In this document: piece by piece, positions 1 to 8,979 of the stretch | Position numbering within the stretch: the first letter of the stretch is position 1 | Layout of the letters: each line of letters begins with the position of its first letter | From: Parcubacteria group bacterium Gr01-1014_13 | GTDB taxonomy: Bacteria; Patescibacteria; ABY1; Magasanikbacterales; GWA2-37-8 | Direction: 5' to 3' | DNA length: 64,000 nucleotides | Assembly: GCA_007376295.1 (NCBI GenBank) | Contig: VMGB01000001.1 | Location: 310,001-374,000, forward strand | Translations under genes and position numbers: made by a program | Notes under the pieces: generated by a model | Seen by the model: the letters and a program-made list of their open reading frames with translations, nothing else | Told to the model about the DNA's origin: nothing | Databases searched by the model: none

Positions 1-1
1 G

Positions 2-781
2 GGTGATAAATGCCCATCTCTGCCAAACGATAATGACGCAGATGACGAGGCTAATACCGACGAGGTTGATAATGTGGTTGTACAAGATGCCGGAATTCAG
101 TCCTGTTCAACTGCAGAAGACTGCGGCTGTGGCTACGGTTGCACAAACAACAAATGCCACAAACTAGCTTCAGCTTGCTGTGTTGAAGGCGACTGTGGCG
201 CGGGCACGGTCTGCGTTAAAAAAGAAGATCAGCTAAACGGAGAATGCATGATTTCGCAGTGTGACACTGATAACCAATGCGGTGGCCGATGCGGTGTACG
301 TTGCGAAAATCATCGTTGCAGTCAAACGTATTGCTGCGCAGATTCGGATTGCTCCACAGGAAAATTCTGCCATATTGAATCTGATCAAACCGAGGGTGTT
401 TGTCTAACATCCCAGTGCAATTCCTATGCTGATTGTGAATGTAATGAGGCATGTGAAGGTCATATCTGCAGACGTACATATTACTCTGAGAAGCCCATGA
501 AATGCTGCGGCACCGACTTCTACTATGAAGGAGCGTGCCGACCTATTGAATGGATCCAAAATGGACGCTGTCTAGGAGATGAACACTGTCCTGCAGGCAA
601 AGCCTGCTCAGACAATAACATTTGTCTACCGACGACATGCGCCAACAACGCAGATTGCGGCTGTGAAACTGTCTGCCGAAAAGGCCGTTGCTTCCACGGT
701 TGTGATAAAAACAGTGATTGCTGTAATAAAGGTAATGTCTGCGATCGTGGCCAGTGCATACCCCCAGATACAGATGAATAA
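2..781 (+). CDS. Cys-rich repeat extracellular protein, 5' end outside window
   Basis: The reading frame is open from base 2, so the start lies outside the window. The first visible residues are Asp/Asn-rich (D-x-D-x-D-D type), like calcium-binding linkers. The rest is a series of short cysteine-rich modules of about 40 residues that alternate a C-x5-C-x-C-x3-C pattern with a C-C-x4-D-C pattern. Such spacing implies many disulfides and an exported or surface protein, like the Cys-rich repeats of large secreted bacterial proteins. No enzyme motif is seen. A strong terminator follows the TAA stop. Function unknown; adhesion or surface binding is only a guess. Confidence 0.7.
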   Translation, partial: GDKCPSLPNDNDADDEANTDEVDNVVVQDAGIQSCSTAEDCGCGYGCTNNKCHKLASACCVEGDCGAGTVCVKKEDQLNGECMISQCDTDNQCGGRCGVRCENHRCSQTYCCADSDCSTGKFCHIESDQTEGVCLTSQCNSYADCECNEACEGHICRRTYYSEKPMKCCGTDFYYEGACRPIEWIQNGRCLGDEHCPAGKACSDNNICLPTTCANNADCGCETVCRKGRCFHGCDKNSDCCNKGNVCDRGQCIPPDTDE

Positions 782-800
782 AAAAATTTAAAAACAAAAA

Positions 801-848
801 TTCGCGCTAAAAACGCGAACGCTACCACGACGATTCGTGGTTTTTTTA
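801..848 (+). terminator. Double hairpin with T-tract after the Cys-rich gene
   Basis: A TTCGCG/CGCGAA hairpin (801-819) is followed by an ACCACGA/TCGTGGT stem (824-841) with a 4-nt loop and a run of T. It ends the plus-strand Cys-rich gene; the convergent CorA-like gene stops two bases inside it. Confidence 0.8.
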
Positions 849-1772
849 CACCCACTTCTTCTTTTTAAACACCAAAAGCATTAACAAAGCACCGGACACG
901 ATAAGCCCGATTAATTTAAAAAAACCAAACTGGCTGGAAATAAGAGGCGTTCCGTTAGCATGAACGGCAAATACTGCGGCCACTAAGCTAAGCGGAAAAG
1001 TAATTACCGAAATTATTGTAAGGGTCTTCATTATTTCGTTCATGCGCAACCCAACAACAGATTCATTTGTTTCATGCAAAGCGTCAACACTTTCTTTTTG
1101 GCCTTCCAAGGTATGCCAAATTTCATTTACATGTTCACGAGCATGGTTTATATAACTTTGATACGCCTGCAAATCCAGTTCACGGCCTCCGCTGGAAATC
1201 AGCCGTTCCAAAACAGTTTTGTGTCCTTGCATGGTACGGCGGAAAGTAACTACATTAGTTTTGAGACGCAAAATTTCTTCGACTGTTTTTCTATCCGGAA
1301 TCTTAGTGAATAAAATCTTATCAACGGAATTGATATCGTCATTTATATGTAAAAGAATAGGGAAAATCGAATCCAAAAGCCGGGTTAACAGCTCAAAAAA
1401 TACCTGGGCGGCCGTACCCCGGAAATATTTATCCCTGCTATCTGTATTTTTTTGGCATTCATTCCAAAAATTATCGATTACCGGCAAACTGCTGTCATGT
1501 ACGGTAACTAAATTTTGGCCATTTAAGAAAAAATCGACTTCGGTGAAGCCAAGCCGACGGGTAGTTCGGTTGAAAACAGGGAAATGCAAGACTGCGAAAT
1601 AATATCCTTCGCGTTTGACAAACTTTGGGCGTTGAAATGCCGGCATGCTTTCCTTTATATCTTGTTCCGCCAATTGAAATCTTTTTTGCGCGGCGCGTAA
1701 GACTTTTTCCTCTGGTTTGGTAACATTTACCCAAAGCAAACCATTGTTTTGAATTTCATTTATATTTTTCAT
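846..1772 (-). CDS. CorA-family divalent cation channel, GMN motif altered
   Basis: About 308 residues, the usual CorA length: a soluble N-terminal alpha/beta part, a long helical stretch, and two C-terminal membrane helices separated by a short loop, then a basic tail. CorA proteins are pentameric Mg2+/Co2+ channels. The loop between the helices normally reads Y/F-G-M-N; here it reads F-A-V-H-A-N-G, so the selectivity motif is lost, while the preceding helix (TIISVITFPLSLVAAVF) is typical. It may move another ion or be a Zn-transporter-like branch. An ATG seven codons upstream would overlap the -10 box, so ATG 1772 was chosen. The gene is divergent from the next one. Confidence 0.8.
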   Translation of the reverse strand: MKNINEIQNNGLLWVNVTKPEEKVLRAAQKRFQLAEQDIKESMPAFQRPKFVKREGYYFAVLHFPVFNRTTRRLGFTEVDFFLNGQNLVTVHDSSLPVIDNFWNECQKNTDSRDKYFRGTAAQVFFELLTRLLDSIFPILLHINDDINSVDKILFTKIPDRKTVEEILRLKTNVVTFRRTMQGHKTVLERLISSGGRELDLQAYQSYINHAREHVNEIWHTLEGQKESVDALHETNESVVGLRMNEIMKTLTIISVITFPLSLVAAVFAVHANGTPLISSQFGFFKLIGLIVSGALLMLLVFKKKKWV

Positions 1773-1781
1773 AACTATAAT

Positions 1782-1790
1782 ATTATACCA
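1782..1790 (-). promoter_or_regulatory. Extended -10 promoter of the CorA-like gene, probably leaderless
   Basis: TGGTATAAT lies 9 nt before the ATG at 1772 with no Shine-Dalgarno sequence, so transcription should start at or just before the start codon. Confidence 0.6.
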
Positions 1791-1812
1791 CATTGTTGCT
1801 GATGGTGAAATG

Positions 1813-1821
1813 TGCTATAAT
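1813..1821 (+). promoter_or_regulatory. Extended -10 promoter of the 1834 gene
   Basis: TGCTATAAT ends 12 nt before ATG 1834. It is divergent from the CorA-like promoter and mirrors its layout. Confidence 0.55.
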
Positions 1822-1833
1822 ATTTGTGTAGAA

Positions 1834-2337
1834 ATGAAGCTTGTATTTCGTATGGTAGATAAACCAGCAGAACAAAAATTGTGGCCACAAACAGTCCCCG
1901 AAGTTACAGCTCCCCCAGAAGAGCTTGATTTAAAGTTGGAAAAAGAAAGCGTTCCAGAAAATGAGCCGGTTGAACAAAAAACGGTGCCTGAACAGCCCAG
2001 ACCACAAAAACCCCGTTCAGCTATCAAACCAAGGCCGGCTATGCCATTACCTGCCAAAGATCCGGTGATGGTAAAAATAGAGAAAATAATGGAAGAAGGG
2101 CTAAACGACTCTTATCAGCGCCTATCCCCTGTTGCCAAACAGGAATTTAAACTAAAAGGCGAACAGGCAGCCAGCCAAATCCGGGAACTGTTAAAAAGCA
2201 CCCATGTAAAAGTCAAAAAAATTCTGCGTTTAATTTTAGACTGGCTGCGAATCCTGCCCGGCATAAACCATTTCTTTTTAGAACAAGAAGCAAAAATAAA
2301 AACAGACAAAATTATAGCTTTAAAAGAGAAATTCTAG
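1834..2337 (+). CDS. Unknown Pro/Glu-rich protein upstream of TraG-like ATPase
   Basis: I do not recognise this family. The N-terminal half is low-complexity, rich in Pro, Glu and Lys. The C-terminal half is helical, with a weakly hydrophobic amphipathic segment (LRLILDWLRILPGINHFF) near residue 140 and a Lys-rich end. An ATG at 1810 overlaps the -10 box and was rejected; ATG 1834 or ATG 1852 is likely. The stop is one base before the ATPase start, so the two are translationally coupled and the protein may be a partner of that membrane ATPase. Confidence 0.65.
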   Translation: MKLVFRMVDKPAEQKLWPQTVPEVTAPPEELDLKLEKESVPENEPVEQKTVPEQPRPQKPRSAIKPRPAMPLPAKDPVMVKIEKIMEEGLNDSYQRLSPVAKQEFKLKGEQAASQIRELLKSTHVKVKKILRLILDWLRILPGINHFFLEQEAKIKTDKIIALKEKF

Positions 2338-2338
2338 T

Positions 2339-4894
2339 ATGCAAGAAGTTGTAAATTTTTTGATAAACTTTTTAAACTCTTTGCTAGAAAGTAATCTTTT
2401 TAATTTATTGCTACCTCCGGCTTTTGGGGTGGTGCTTTTAGTTTCTTTTATATACATCCTGCGCGCTATATTCATAGTCAAAAGCCGAGAAAGCAAAGCT
2501 TTCCATAAAACCGTCATGCTCATAAAAGTTCCTAAAGAAAAGAAGGGAGAAAAAGCGGAATCCATGAATTCGGAAGCTAACCTGAATCAGGTACGTGAAG
2601 AAATTGCTGTAGCCGAAACCCTTTTTTCGGCCATCGCCGGCCTAAAACGAGAAAGTGGCTTTATTTCTTGGCTCAAAGGCAGAAACGATCATGTTTCCTT
2701 TGAAATCGTGGTAAAAGACAGCAAAATATCATTTTATGTGGCTGTTCCAGATAAAACCAAAGGATTTGTCGAGCAACAAATTCACGCCCAATACCCGCAT
2801 GCCGAAATCACCGAAGAGCCGGACTACAATATCTTCAAACCTCAAAGCCATATTGTTGGCGCTTATTTGTGGCTCAAACACAAATCAGCTTTTCCTTTAA
2901 AAACATACAAAAAATTGGATAGCGATCCGCTAATAGCGCTACTTAACCCACTAAGTAAAATATTGGAAGACGAAGGCGCTATTATTCAATGTGTTGTCCG
3001 TCCCGCTACAGGTAAATGGAGACAGCAAGGTGTTGGTTTGATTCGTGATATAAAAAAAGGAGAAAAATTTGAGTATGTTGCCAAACGCGGAGCTTTCGGT
3101 AAATTTTTTAGCGGCTGGGGTAAATTATTATTCGCCAAAAAGAAAGAAGTTGGTGAACAACATGGCGGACAAACTTACCAAATCACGCAAATGGAAGAAG
3201 AGATGGTAAAAAACATGGAAGAAAAAATCAGTCGCGGCGGTTTGGAAACAACTTTACGTTTAGTGAGCTCGGCCAACAACAAAGAAAAAGCGATGTTAAA
3301 TCTGGAAAATATTATTAACGCCTTTAGCCAATATAACCTATACCGCTACGGCAATACTTTGGCAGCGGTTATACCTCGCCGACCTAGCGCGCTGATTCGT
3401 GATTATATATATCGTTCCATGCGCGATGACAAGTACATGGTGTTTAATACCGAAGAAATGGCTAGTTTGTGGCATTTACCTGTCCCGAGCACCGAAACTC
3501 CCAATATCAACTGGCTGGGGGCGCGCAAAGCTCCACCACCAACCAATATGCCTAAAGAAGGCATTATTCTTGGCCGGGCTGTTTACCGCGGGGAAGAAAC
3601 AGTTGTACGAATGAAACGCGAAGACCGCCGCCGTCACCTTTACACTATCGGTAAGTCCGGTAGTGGAAAATCTGTCTTTATCCAAAACTTAGCAGTACAG
3701 GACATTATAAACGGCGAGGGTGTGTGCGTCATTGATCCACACGGAGACTTTGCCGAATATGTTTTGCAACATGTACCAAAAGAAAGAGCCGAAGATGTGA
3801 TTTATTTTAACCCGTCAGATACTGAACGCCCTATCGGCCTAAACATGTTGGAAATATCTTCTGAAGAACAAAAAGATTTTGCTACTCAGGAAATGATTGC
3901 TATTTTTTATCGTCTCGTGACCGACCCATCGATGATCGGACCAATGTTTGAACATAACATGCGAAATGTAATGCTTACTTTGATGGCTGATATGGTGAAC
4001 CCCGGCACTATCGCCGAAATTCCGCGCATGTTTACCGATGATGAATTTGTCGAGCAGTGGAAGAAAAAACTTACCGACCCAATGGTGCTGGCTTTCTGGG
4101 AAAAAGAAATGGCCAAAACCTCTGATTTCCATAAATCAGAAATGTTGGGATATTTAATTTCCAAAGTCGGAAGATTTGTGGAAAACGCGATGATCCGAAA
4201 TATTATTGGCCAGTCCCACTCCGGATTTAACTTCCGAGAAATCATGGATAAGAAAAAAATTCTCATTGTAAATTTAGCCAAAGGTTTGGTAGGAGAAATA
4301 AATTCCAACTTGCTAGGGTTAATTATTGTTTCCAAATTACAAATGACAGCTTTAGAACGAGCCTCTCTGCCAGAAGAACAACGCAATGATTTTTATCTAT
4401 ATATAGATGAGTTCCAAAACTTTATTACCGAATCTATCGCCACTATTCTTTCCGAAGCGCGTAAATATCGCTTAGAATTGATTATCGCCCACCAATATAT
4501 GAAGCAATTGGAAGACAACAAGGGCAAAACTACAGTGCGCGACGCAGTGCTGGGCAATGCGGGCACGATCGTATCTTTCCGTATCGGCGTAGAAGACGCC
4601 GAAGTTCTAGCCAAAGAATTCGCCCCTGTATTTAGCGCCTATGATTTAGTAAATGTGGAACAGTACACAGCCTATGCCAAACTTCTCATTGACAATACCG
4701 CCGCTAAGCCGTTTAATATGCTTACCTACCCTCCCCGCACGGGTAACAAAGAGCTGGCCGCGGCTATTAAAGAGCTTTCTAGGCTCAAATATGGCCGGCC
4801 AAGAGAGATTGTTGAAGCCGAGATAGCGGAAAGAGCCCGATTAGGATCTGTAGTGGCCGAAAGCAACCCAGCAGTGACTGAAACAAGTCTTTAA
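2339..4894 (+). CDS. TraG/VirB4-like membrane ATPase with DUF8128-like N-terminus
   Basis: 851 residues. One N-terminal membrane helix (residues about 20-45) is followed by a roughly 350-residue domain, then a P-loop ATPase of the HerA/TraG/TraD type. The Walker A is GKSGSGKS (about 437-444), the next strand VCVIDPHGDF, and the Walker B YLYIDEFQNF (about 686-695). This group includes conjugative coupling proteins and DNA-translocating type IV secretion ATPases. It is widespread in Patescibacteria, where a role in DNA transfer or type IV pili is suspected but unproven. It starts one base after the previous gene and is followed 9 bp later by dnaX. A paralogue without the ATPase lies at 11857-13266. 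Confidence 0.85.
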   Translation: MQEVVNFLINFLNSLLESNLFNLLLPPAFGVVLLVSFIYILRAIFIVKSRESKAFHKTVMLIKVPKEKKGEKAESMNSEANLNQVREEIAVAETLFSAIAGLKRESGFISWLKGRNDHVSFEIVVKDSKISFYVAVPDKTKGFVEQQIHAQYPHAEITEEPDYNIFKPQSHIVGAYLWLKHKSAFPLKTYKKLDSDPLIALLNPLSKILEDEGAIIQCVVRPATGKWRQQGVGLIRDIKKGEKFEYVAKRGAFGKFFSGWGKLLFAKKKEVGEQHGGQTYQITQMEEEMVKNMEEKISRGGLETTLRLVSSANNKEKAMLNLENIINAFSQYNLYRYGNTLAAVIPRRPSALIRDYIYRSMRDDKYMVFNTEEMASLWHLPVPSTETPNINWLGARKAPPPTNMPKEGIILGRAVYRGEETVVRMKREDRRRHLYTIGKSGSGKSVFIQNLAVQDIINGEGVCVIDPHGDFAEYVLQHVPKERAEDVIYFNPSDTERPIGLNMLEISSEEQKDFATQEMIAIFYRLVTDPSMIGPMFEHNMRNVMLTLMADMVNPGTIAEIPRMFTDDEFVEQWKKKLTDPMVLAFWEKEMAKTSDFHKSEMLGYLISKVGRFVENAMIRNIIGQSHSGFNFREIMDKKKILIVNLAKGLVGEINSNLLGLIIVSKLQMTALERASLPEEQRNDFYLYIDEFQNFITESIATILSEARKYRLELIIAHQYMKQLEDNKGKTTVRDAVLGNAGTIVSFRIGVEDAEVLAKEFAPVFSAYDLVNVEQYTAYAKLLIDNTAAKPFNMLTYPPRTGNKELAAAIKELSRLKYGRPREIVEAEIAERARLGSVVAESNPAVTETSL

Positions 4895-4903
4895 TCCCCT
4901 TTT

Positions 4904-6478
4904 ATGTCCACAATTTACCGCAAGTACCGCCCTCAACAATTTTCTGATGTTACTGGGCAAGAACATATCATAAAAACAATTACTAACGAAGTAAATACAA
5001 ATAAGATAGCGCATGCCTATCTTTTTTCCGGTCCTCGTGGAACTGGTAAAACCACTCTAGCTCGTTTACTAGCTAAAGCAATCAATTGCCCGGATCGTAA
5101 AAAAAACGACTATGAACCTTGCGGCACATGCCAATCCTGTACAGAAATTACTGCCGGCCACAGTATAGACATAATTGAGATAGACGCGGCCAGCCACACT
5201 GGTGTAGACAATGTGCGCGAAAATATTATCGATAACGCGCAATTTAAACCCACAAAATCAAAATACAAAGTCTTTATTATCGACGAAGTGCACATGCTTT
5301 CCACCAGCGCTTTTAATGCGCTGCTAAAGACCTTAGAAGAACCACCAAGTCATGTAATTTTTGTTTTGGCCACTACTGAACAACACAAGTTGCCAGCCAC
5401 CATTATTTCCCGTTGCCAACGTTTTAATTTCAAAAGAGTTGGTTACGAGGACATGATGAAACGATTGGCAGAAATTTGTAAAAGCGAAAAAGTAAAAGTT
5501 GATAAAAAAGTTTTGGAACGTATCATAAACAAAAGTGACGGCTGTATGCGTGATGCCGAAAGTTTGTTGGGACAGGTACTAAGCTTAGATCTAAAAGATA
5601 TTGGCCCAGAAGACGCAGAAATGATACTGCCCACTTCTAATATTCAAACCGTACTGGAATTTATTGACGCAGTCTTTGATAGACAAGTTTCCGTAGCTAT
5701 AAAAATCCTTCAAGATCAAGTGGCTGATGGCGTAAATCTGGAACAGTTTGCCTATGACTGTTTGGAAGCCATGCGTTTGCTGATGATTTTACAAATTGAT
5801 CCCCAAACAAAAAATATAACTGTGGATTATAACAATGAAGCTGTAAAAGAACTCAAAAAAATCTCTGCAAAAGCTACACCATTGCACCTTGTAAAAATGA
5901 TTGAATCGTTAGTTTCCCGCCGCCGTGATATAAAATCAGCTCCAATGCCACAATTGCCATTAGAATTATTTGTAATAGAATTTACTTGTTCCTCTGATCA
6001 AGGTTCTGAGCAACCGCTTGTTATTACAAACAAAGAATCTGTCATGCCACAAAAGGCTTCTCTCAACACGATTCAAGATGACAACCAAGAAAAACCATTA
6101 CATGCCATTACCCAAACCATAAAAGATACTATTTCCACCCTAACCCACAGACCCGTTAAAACAACCACAGAAGAAATAAAATCAAAATGGAATGATGTGA
6201 TCCAAGCAGTGGCCAAAGAAAATCACTCGCTTGGTTTTATATTAAAAATGTGCGATATTAAAGATGTAAATGATGAGGGCTTGCACTTATCTGTCCCCTA
6301 CTCTTTTCACAAAGATAAACTAGATGAAAATAAAACGAAAAAAACCATAGAAAAAACTTTGACCGAATTTTTTTCTGAACATATACAATTACACTGCGCT
6401 GTTTCCGAGAATTCAATACAAAAAAATGATGAGGAATTAAATAAAGTAGCCGCTGATTTTGGCGGTGAAATAATTTAA
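4904..6478 (+). CDS. dnaX: DNA polymerase III subunit gamma/tau
   Basis: Clamp-loader ATPase of the replicase. The order is canonical: Walker A GPRGTGKT (43-50), zinc cysteines C62, C73, C76 and C79, Walker B IIDEVHM (125-131), sensor-1 LATTEQHKLP, and the SRC motif at 169-171 that supplies the arginine finger. Domain III and a 150-residue linker follow, then a C-terminal alpha/beta domain resembling the tau region that contacts the polymerase. It is 524 residues, within the family range. No Shine-Dalgarno precedes the ATG. The gene follows the TraG-like gene closely and is probably co-transcribed. I see no obvious slippery run for a programmed gamma frameshift. Confidence 0.97.
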   Translation: MSTIYRKYRPQQFSDVTGQEHIIKTITNEVNTNKIAHAYLFSGPRGTGKTTLARLLAKAINCPDRKKNDYEPCGTCQSCTEITAGHSIDIIEIDAASHTGVDNVRENIIDNAQFKPTKSKYKVFIIDEVHMLSTSAFNALLKTLEEPPSHVIFVLATTEQHKLPATIISRCQRFNFKRVGYEDMMKRLAEICKSEKVKVDKKVLERIINKSDGCMRDAESLLGQVLSLDLKDIGPEDAEMILPTSNIQTVLEFIDAVFDRQVSVAIKILQDQVADGVNLEQFAYDCLEAMRLLMILQIDPQTKNITVDYNNEAVKELKKISAKATPLHLVKMIESLVSRRRDIKSAPMPQLPLELFVIEFTCSSDQGSEQPLVITNKESVMPQKASLNTIQDDNQEKPLHAITQTIKDTISTLTHRPVKTTTEEIKSKWNDVIQAVAKENHSLGFILKMCDIKDVNDEGLHLSVPYSFHKDKLDENKTKKTIEKTLTEFFSEHIQLHCAVSENSIQKNDEELNKVAADFGGEII

Positions 6479-6483
6479 TCAAT

Positions 6484-7350
6484 ATGAAAAAATTTGTTAT
6501 AAAATTTATTGTAACTTTTTCAATATTGATTCTGATGGGATCCGGGTGCAATGCCGCCACCACTACCCCGCCTTCTCCTTTAAGCACAGCAAAAGAAAAA
6601 GTTAATTTGCTTGTACCATATATACCAGAAGCTCCGGAAGGGCTAATGGTAAAACCTTGGAATAATTCCTGTGAAGAAGCTTCTACAGCCATGCTTGATG
6701 AATATTATTTTGGCAACAGAGCCAAGGGGGTTAGTATTCCAAAAGCAAAAAAAATGATACTTGATTATATAAATATCGAAAACAAGCTGTTTGGCTACAA
6801 TGGCAATACCAATGCCGCCGAAATGACAAAGCTAATAAATGAGTACTCAAAATATTTTGAAGCTACAATAAAAACTAACCCGACCTTGGAAGAAATAAAA
6901 AATGAACTCGAATCAGGCCGGCCGGTAATCGCCCTGCTCTACGGCAAAGACCTAAACAATCCCCGCATCCAGTTTGCCCGTAGCGGTTCTTATTATCATA
7001 CTTTGGTAATTAAAGGCTTTGATGAGGAAACTAAAGAATTTATCGTAAACGACAACGGCGACTTTAAACAAGGCCTTGACTTGCGCTATTCTTATGATAC
7101 AATCCTAGGCGCTCTGCGTGATTACGATCACAAAACTCAACAAACGGTAAAACCGGCCACAGCGCTATTTACCAGCCAGAGAATGCTGGTAAAGACCAAG
7201 GACAGCGGCCGAATTTATCTAATTAAAGACAACAAAAAATACCGTATTTCTTCTCCACAGGTCTTTAAAGATCGCAAGTGGAAATGGAGTTTGGTAATGA
7301 CTGTTACCAAATCCTGGCTGGATAAATTTGAATCCGGACCGGCGATATAA
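6484..7350 (+). CDS. Lipoprotein with C39-like papain-fold domain
   Basis: A signal peptide with lipobox (LMGSGC, lipid Cys at about 22) anchors the protein to the membrane. The body matches the C39-like peptidase domain: an N-S-C-E-E-A-S nucleophile motif near residue 60, a Y-H-T-L-V-I-K-G-F histidine strand near 175, and a V-N-D-N-G aspartate/asparagine motif. The C-terminal 80 residues form a separate basic domain ending in a hydrophobic, Trp-rich segment. A Cys protease or peptide hydrolase outside the cell is likely; the substrate is unknown. It starts 5 bp after dnaX and ends one base before tRNA-Gln. Confidence 0.8.
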   Translation: MKKFVIKFIVTFSILILMGSGCNAATTTPPSPLSTAKEKVNLLVPYIPEAPEGLMVKPWNNSCEEASTAMLDEYYFGNRAKGVSIPKAKKMILDYINIENKLFGYNGNTNAAEMTKLINEYSKYFEATIKTNPTLEEIKNELESGRPVIALLYGKDLNNPRIQFARSGSYYHTLVIKGFDEETKEFIVNDNGDFKQGLDLRYSYDTILGALRDYDHKTQQTVKPATALFTSQRMLVKTKDSGRIYLIKDNKKYRISSPQVFKDRKWKWSLVMTVTKSWLDKFESGPAI

Positions 7351-7351
7351 C

Positions 7352-7422
7352 TCCGAGGTGGTCTAATGGTAGGACAGCAGACTCTGAATCTGCTTATCTT
7401 GGTTCGAATCCAAGCCTCGGAA
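7352..7422 (+). tRNA. tRNA-Gln (CTG)
   Basis: Cloverleaf: acceptor TCCGAGG/CCTCGGA, D stem GTCT/GGAC, anticodon stem GCAGA/TCTGC with loop CTCTGAA (anticodon CTG), T arm CTTGG-TTCGAAT-CCAAG. CCA is not encoded. It abuts the lipoprotein gene, and its 3' end is repeated at 9201-9223. Confidence 0.95.
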
Positions 7423-7584
7423 CAATGAAGAAATCTGCGCTCAAGTCAGCGAAAGCTGACCTCATGTTAATTTATTTTTTCCTGCTTTGCAAAATTGGGT
7501 GTGGATAAACATTAAAACCATGTTTAAAACACGCTGAATGAGCGCCGCGGTGGTCAAAACGATGCTAAGTTCCCTGCTTTAGAC

Positions 7585-7617
7585 ACTAAAAAACACCCGG
7601 TTATGGGTGTTTTTAGT
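7585..7617 (-). terminator. Hairpin terminator after the Fic gene
   Basis: The inverted repeat ACTAAAAAACACCC / GGGTGTTTTTAGT with a 6-nt loop has A/T runs on both sides, so it could work in both directions. It sits just beyond the Fic stop codon. The rest of 7423-7584 holds only a small GTCAGC/GCTGAC hairpin and no gene that I can see. Confidence 0.8.
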
Positions 7618-7624
7618 AAACAAT

Positions 7625-8977
7625 TTACTGCTTGAAAAGTTTCTCTATCTTCTTATTTGCAAAATAATGAAGTTTTCTACCAACCTGTTTAATATCCAAA
7701 AAACCTAGGGCAGCAAGCTTCTTTAAATCTTGAGTGGCAGTTTTACGTGTTATCTGATTAATACTTGAATGAATCTTAATTGAAGTCCTTGCTTCTGAAT
7801 CACCATGTAAGTACTGCAACAAACGAATTTGACGATCGTTTAAATCATAATTAGTTCGTACAACTTTGTTCATTACTTTATTAGCTTCAGTTTGCTCATG
7901 AAGATAGGTCTTAAACTCTTTCACTGCCATTTTAATTTTTGCAATATTGTAATCAATAAAATAAGTTAAATCATTATCGTCTTGTTCAGAATAAACATAA
8001 GCCATCGAATACTGTTTGGGTGATTTTTTTATAATCTTTGAAATCGGCAAATATGCAAAGGCCCAGTACCCATTCTTTAACAAATACCAATAAAATAATA
8101 AACGCGCTAATCGCCCATTTCCATCTGTAAATGGATGTAGATAAGCTATCCAGAAGTGAATCATTATAGCCTTTACAATAGGGTGTATGAATGAATCGTC
8201 TAACTCATCGTTAGCAAATTTTACAAATCGTTCTAACTCTTCCTTTACAAAATCAATATCAGGTGCTTTGTGATAAATAATCCCTGTAGTTCTATCCACT
8301 ACAAAAATATCCTCGCCCTTATTACGCAAACGTGGGACCTCACCTTCAGGAGTTAGAGTGTCTTTGGTGATGGACCCATGAAGTTCATATAATAAACTAA
8401 GGCTCATTTTTTTATCTTTATAACCATCTTCAATGGCTTTCATTGAAAGATAATTATTCAAGATCATTTTTTCTGATTCATTTCGTGGTTTTCTTCCTTC
8501 TCGCAAAAATTGTTTTGCTAATCTTCTACTAGTACTAGCTCCTTCAAGCTGAGAAGAGGCTATCGCTTCTTCCATAACACCTCTAGAAATTAATTTTTGT
8601 TTTGTTGCTTTATCGAAATCAGATTTCAAAACAAAAAGCTCGCCTCCTGTATTCATATCTACTTCGTGGAAGAATTTTTCTAATTGTGGTAATTTTAACC
8701 ACGTAAAAAAACCACCCTTCTCATTCTTTATGATGGTATTTATTGATGTGATATGTCGCATCATTTTGACTGTCTGCCAAAGCTCCTCTTTAGTAAGGTC
8801 TTTATTAGGCAGTGGTTCTTTATATTTAACTTTATCCCAAAACAAATAATCGGGCTCATTTAAACTATCAATGAAACCGCGCAACTTTTGCCCTTCTGAA
8901 TTAAAGAGGGCTTCCGTTACTTTTTTAACATCTATGTTCTTTAAATTTGGCTTATCTAAGCTAAAATACTCTGACAT
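7625..8977 (-). CDS. Fic-domain protein (class II) with C-terminal winged helix
   Basis: 450 residues. The Fic motif HPFTDGNGRLAR is intact at 281-292, so adenylylation of a protein target (AMP transfer from ATP) is expected. An inhibitory motif of the S-x-x-x-E-G type (SSQLEG, 141-146) lies N-terminal to the Fic core, as in class II Fic proteins that self-inhibit. The last 65 residues look like a winged helix-turn-helix (RQIRLLQYLHG...INQITRKTATQDLKKL), so it may bind DNA. The gene stands alone, with no antitoxin-like partner, inside the tRNA-Gln-flanked segment. Two 32-bp repeats cover its promoter, consistent with autoregulation. Target unknown. Confidence 0.9.
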   Translation of the reverse strand: MSEYFSLDKPNLKNIDVKKVTEALFNSEGQKLRGFIDSLNEPDYLFWDKVKYKEPLPNKDLTKEELWQTVKMMRHITSINTIIKNEKGGFFTWLKLPQLEKFFHEVDMNTGGELFVLKSDFDKATKQKLISRGVMEEAIASSQLEGASTSRRLAKQFLREGRKPRNESEKMILNNYLSMKAIEDGYKDKKMSLSLLYELHGSITKDTLTPEGEVPRLRNKGEDIFVVDRTTGIIYHKAPDIDFVKEELERFVKFANDELDDSFIHPIVKAIMIHFWIAYLHPFTDGNGRLARLLFYWYLLKNGYWAFAYLPISKIIKKSPKQYSMAYVYSEQDDNDLTYFIDYNIAKIKMAVKEFKTYLHEQTEANKVMNKVVRTNYDLNDRQIRLLQYLHGDSEARTSIKIHSSINQITRKTATQDLKKLAALGFLDIKQVGRKLHYFANKKIEKLFKQ

Positions 8978-8979
8978 AT

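Noticed and set aside
523..855. Long minus-strand open frame opposite the Cys-rich gene
   Set aside because: Cys-rich repeats produce stop-poor complementary frames; no ribosome site or family match.
1219..1602. 127-codon open frame opposite the CorA-like gene
   Set aside because: Antisense shadow with no ribosome site or recognisable domain.
4904..6478. Programmed frameshift in dnaX
   Set aside because: No A6G-type slippery run with a downstream hairpin was noticed at the expected position.
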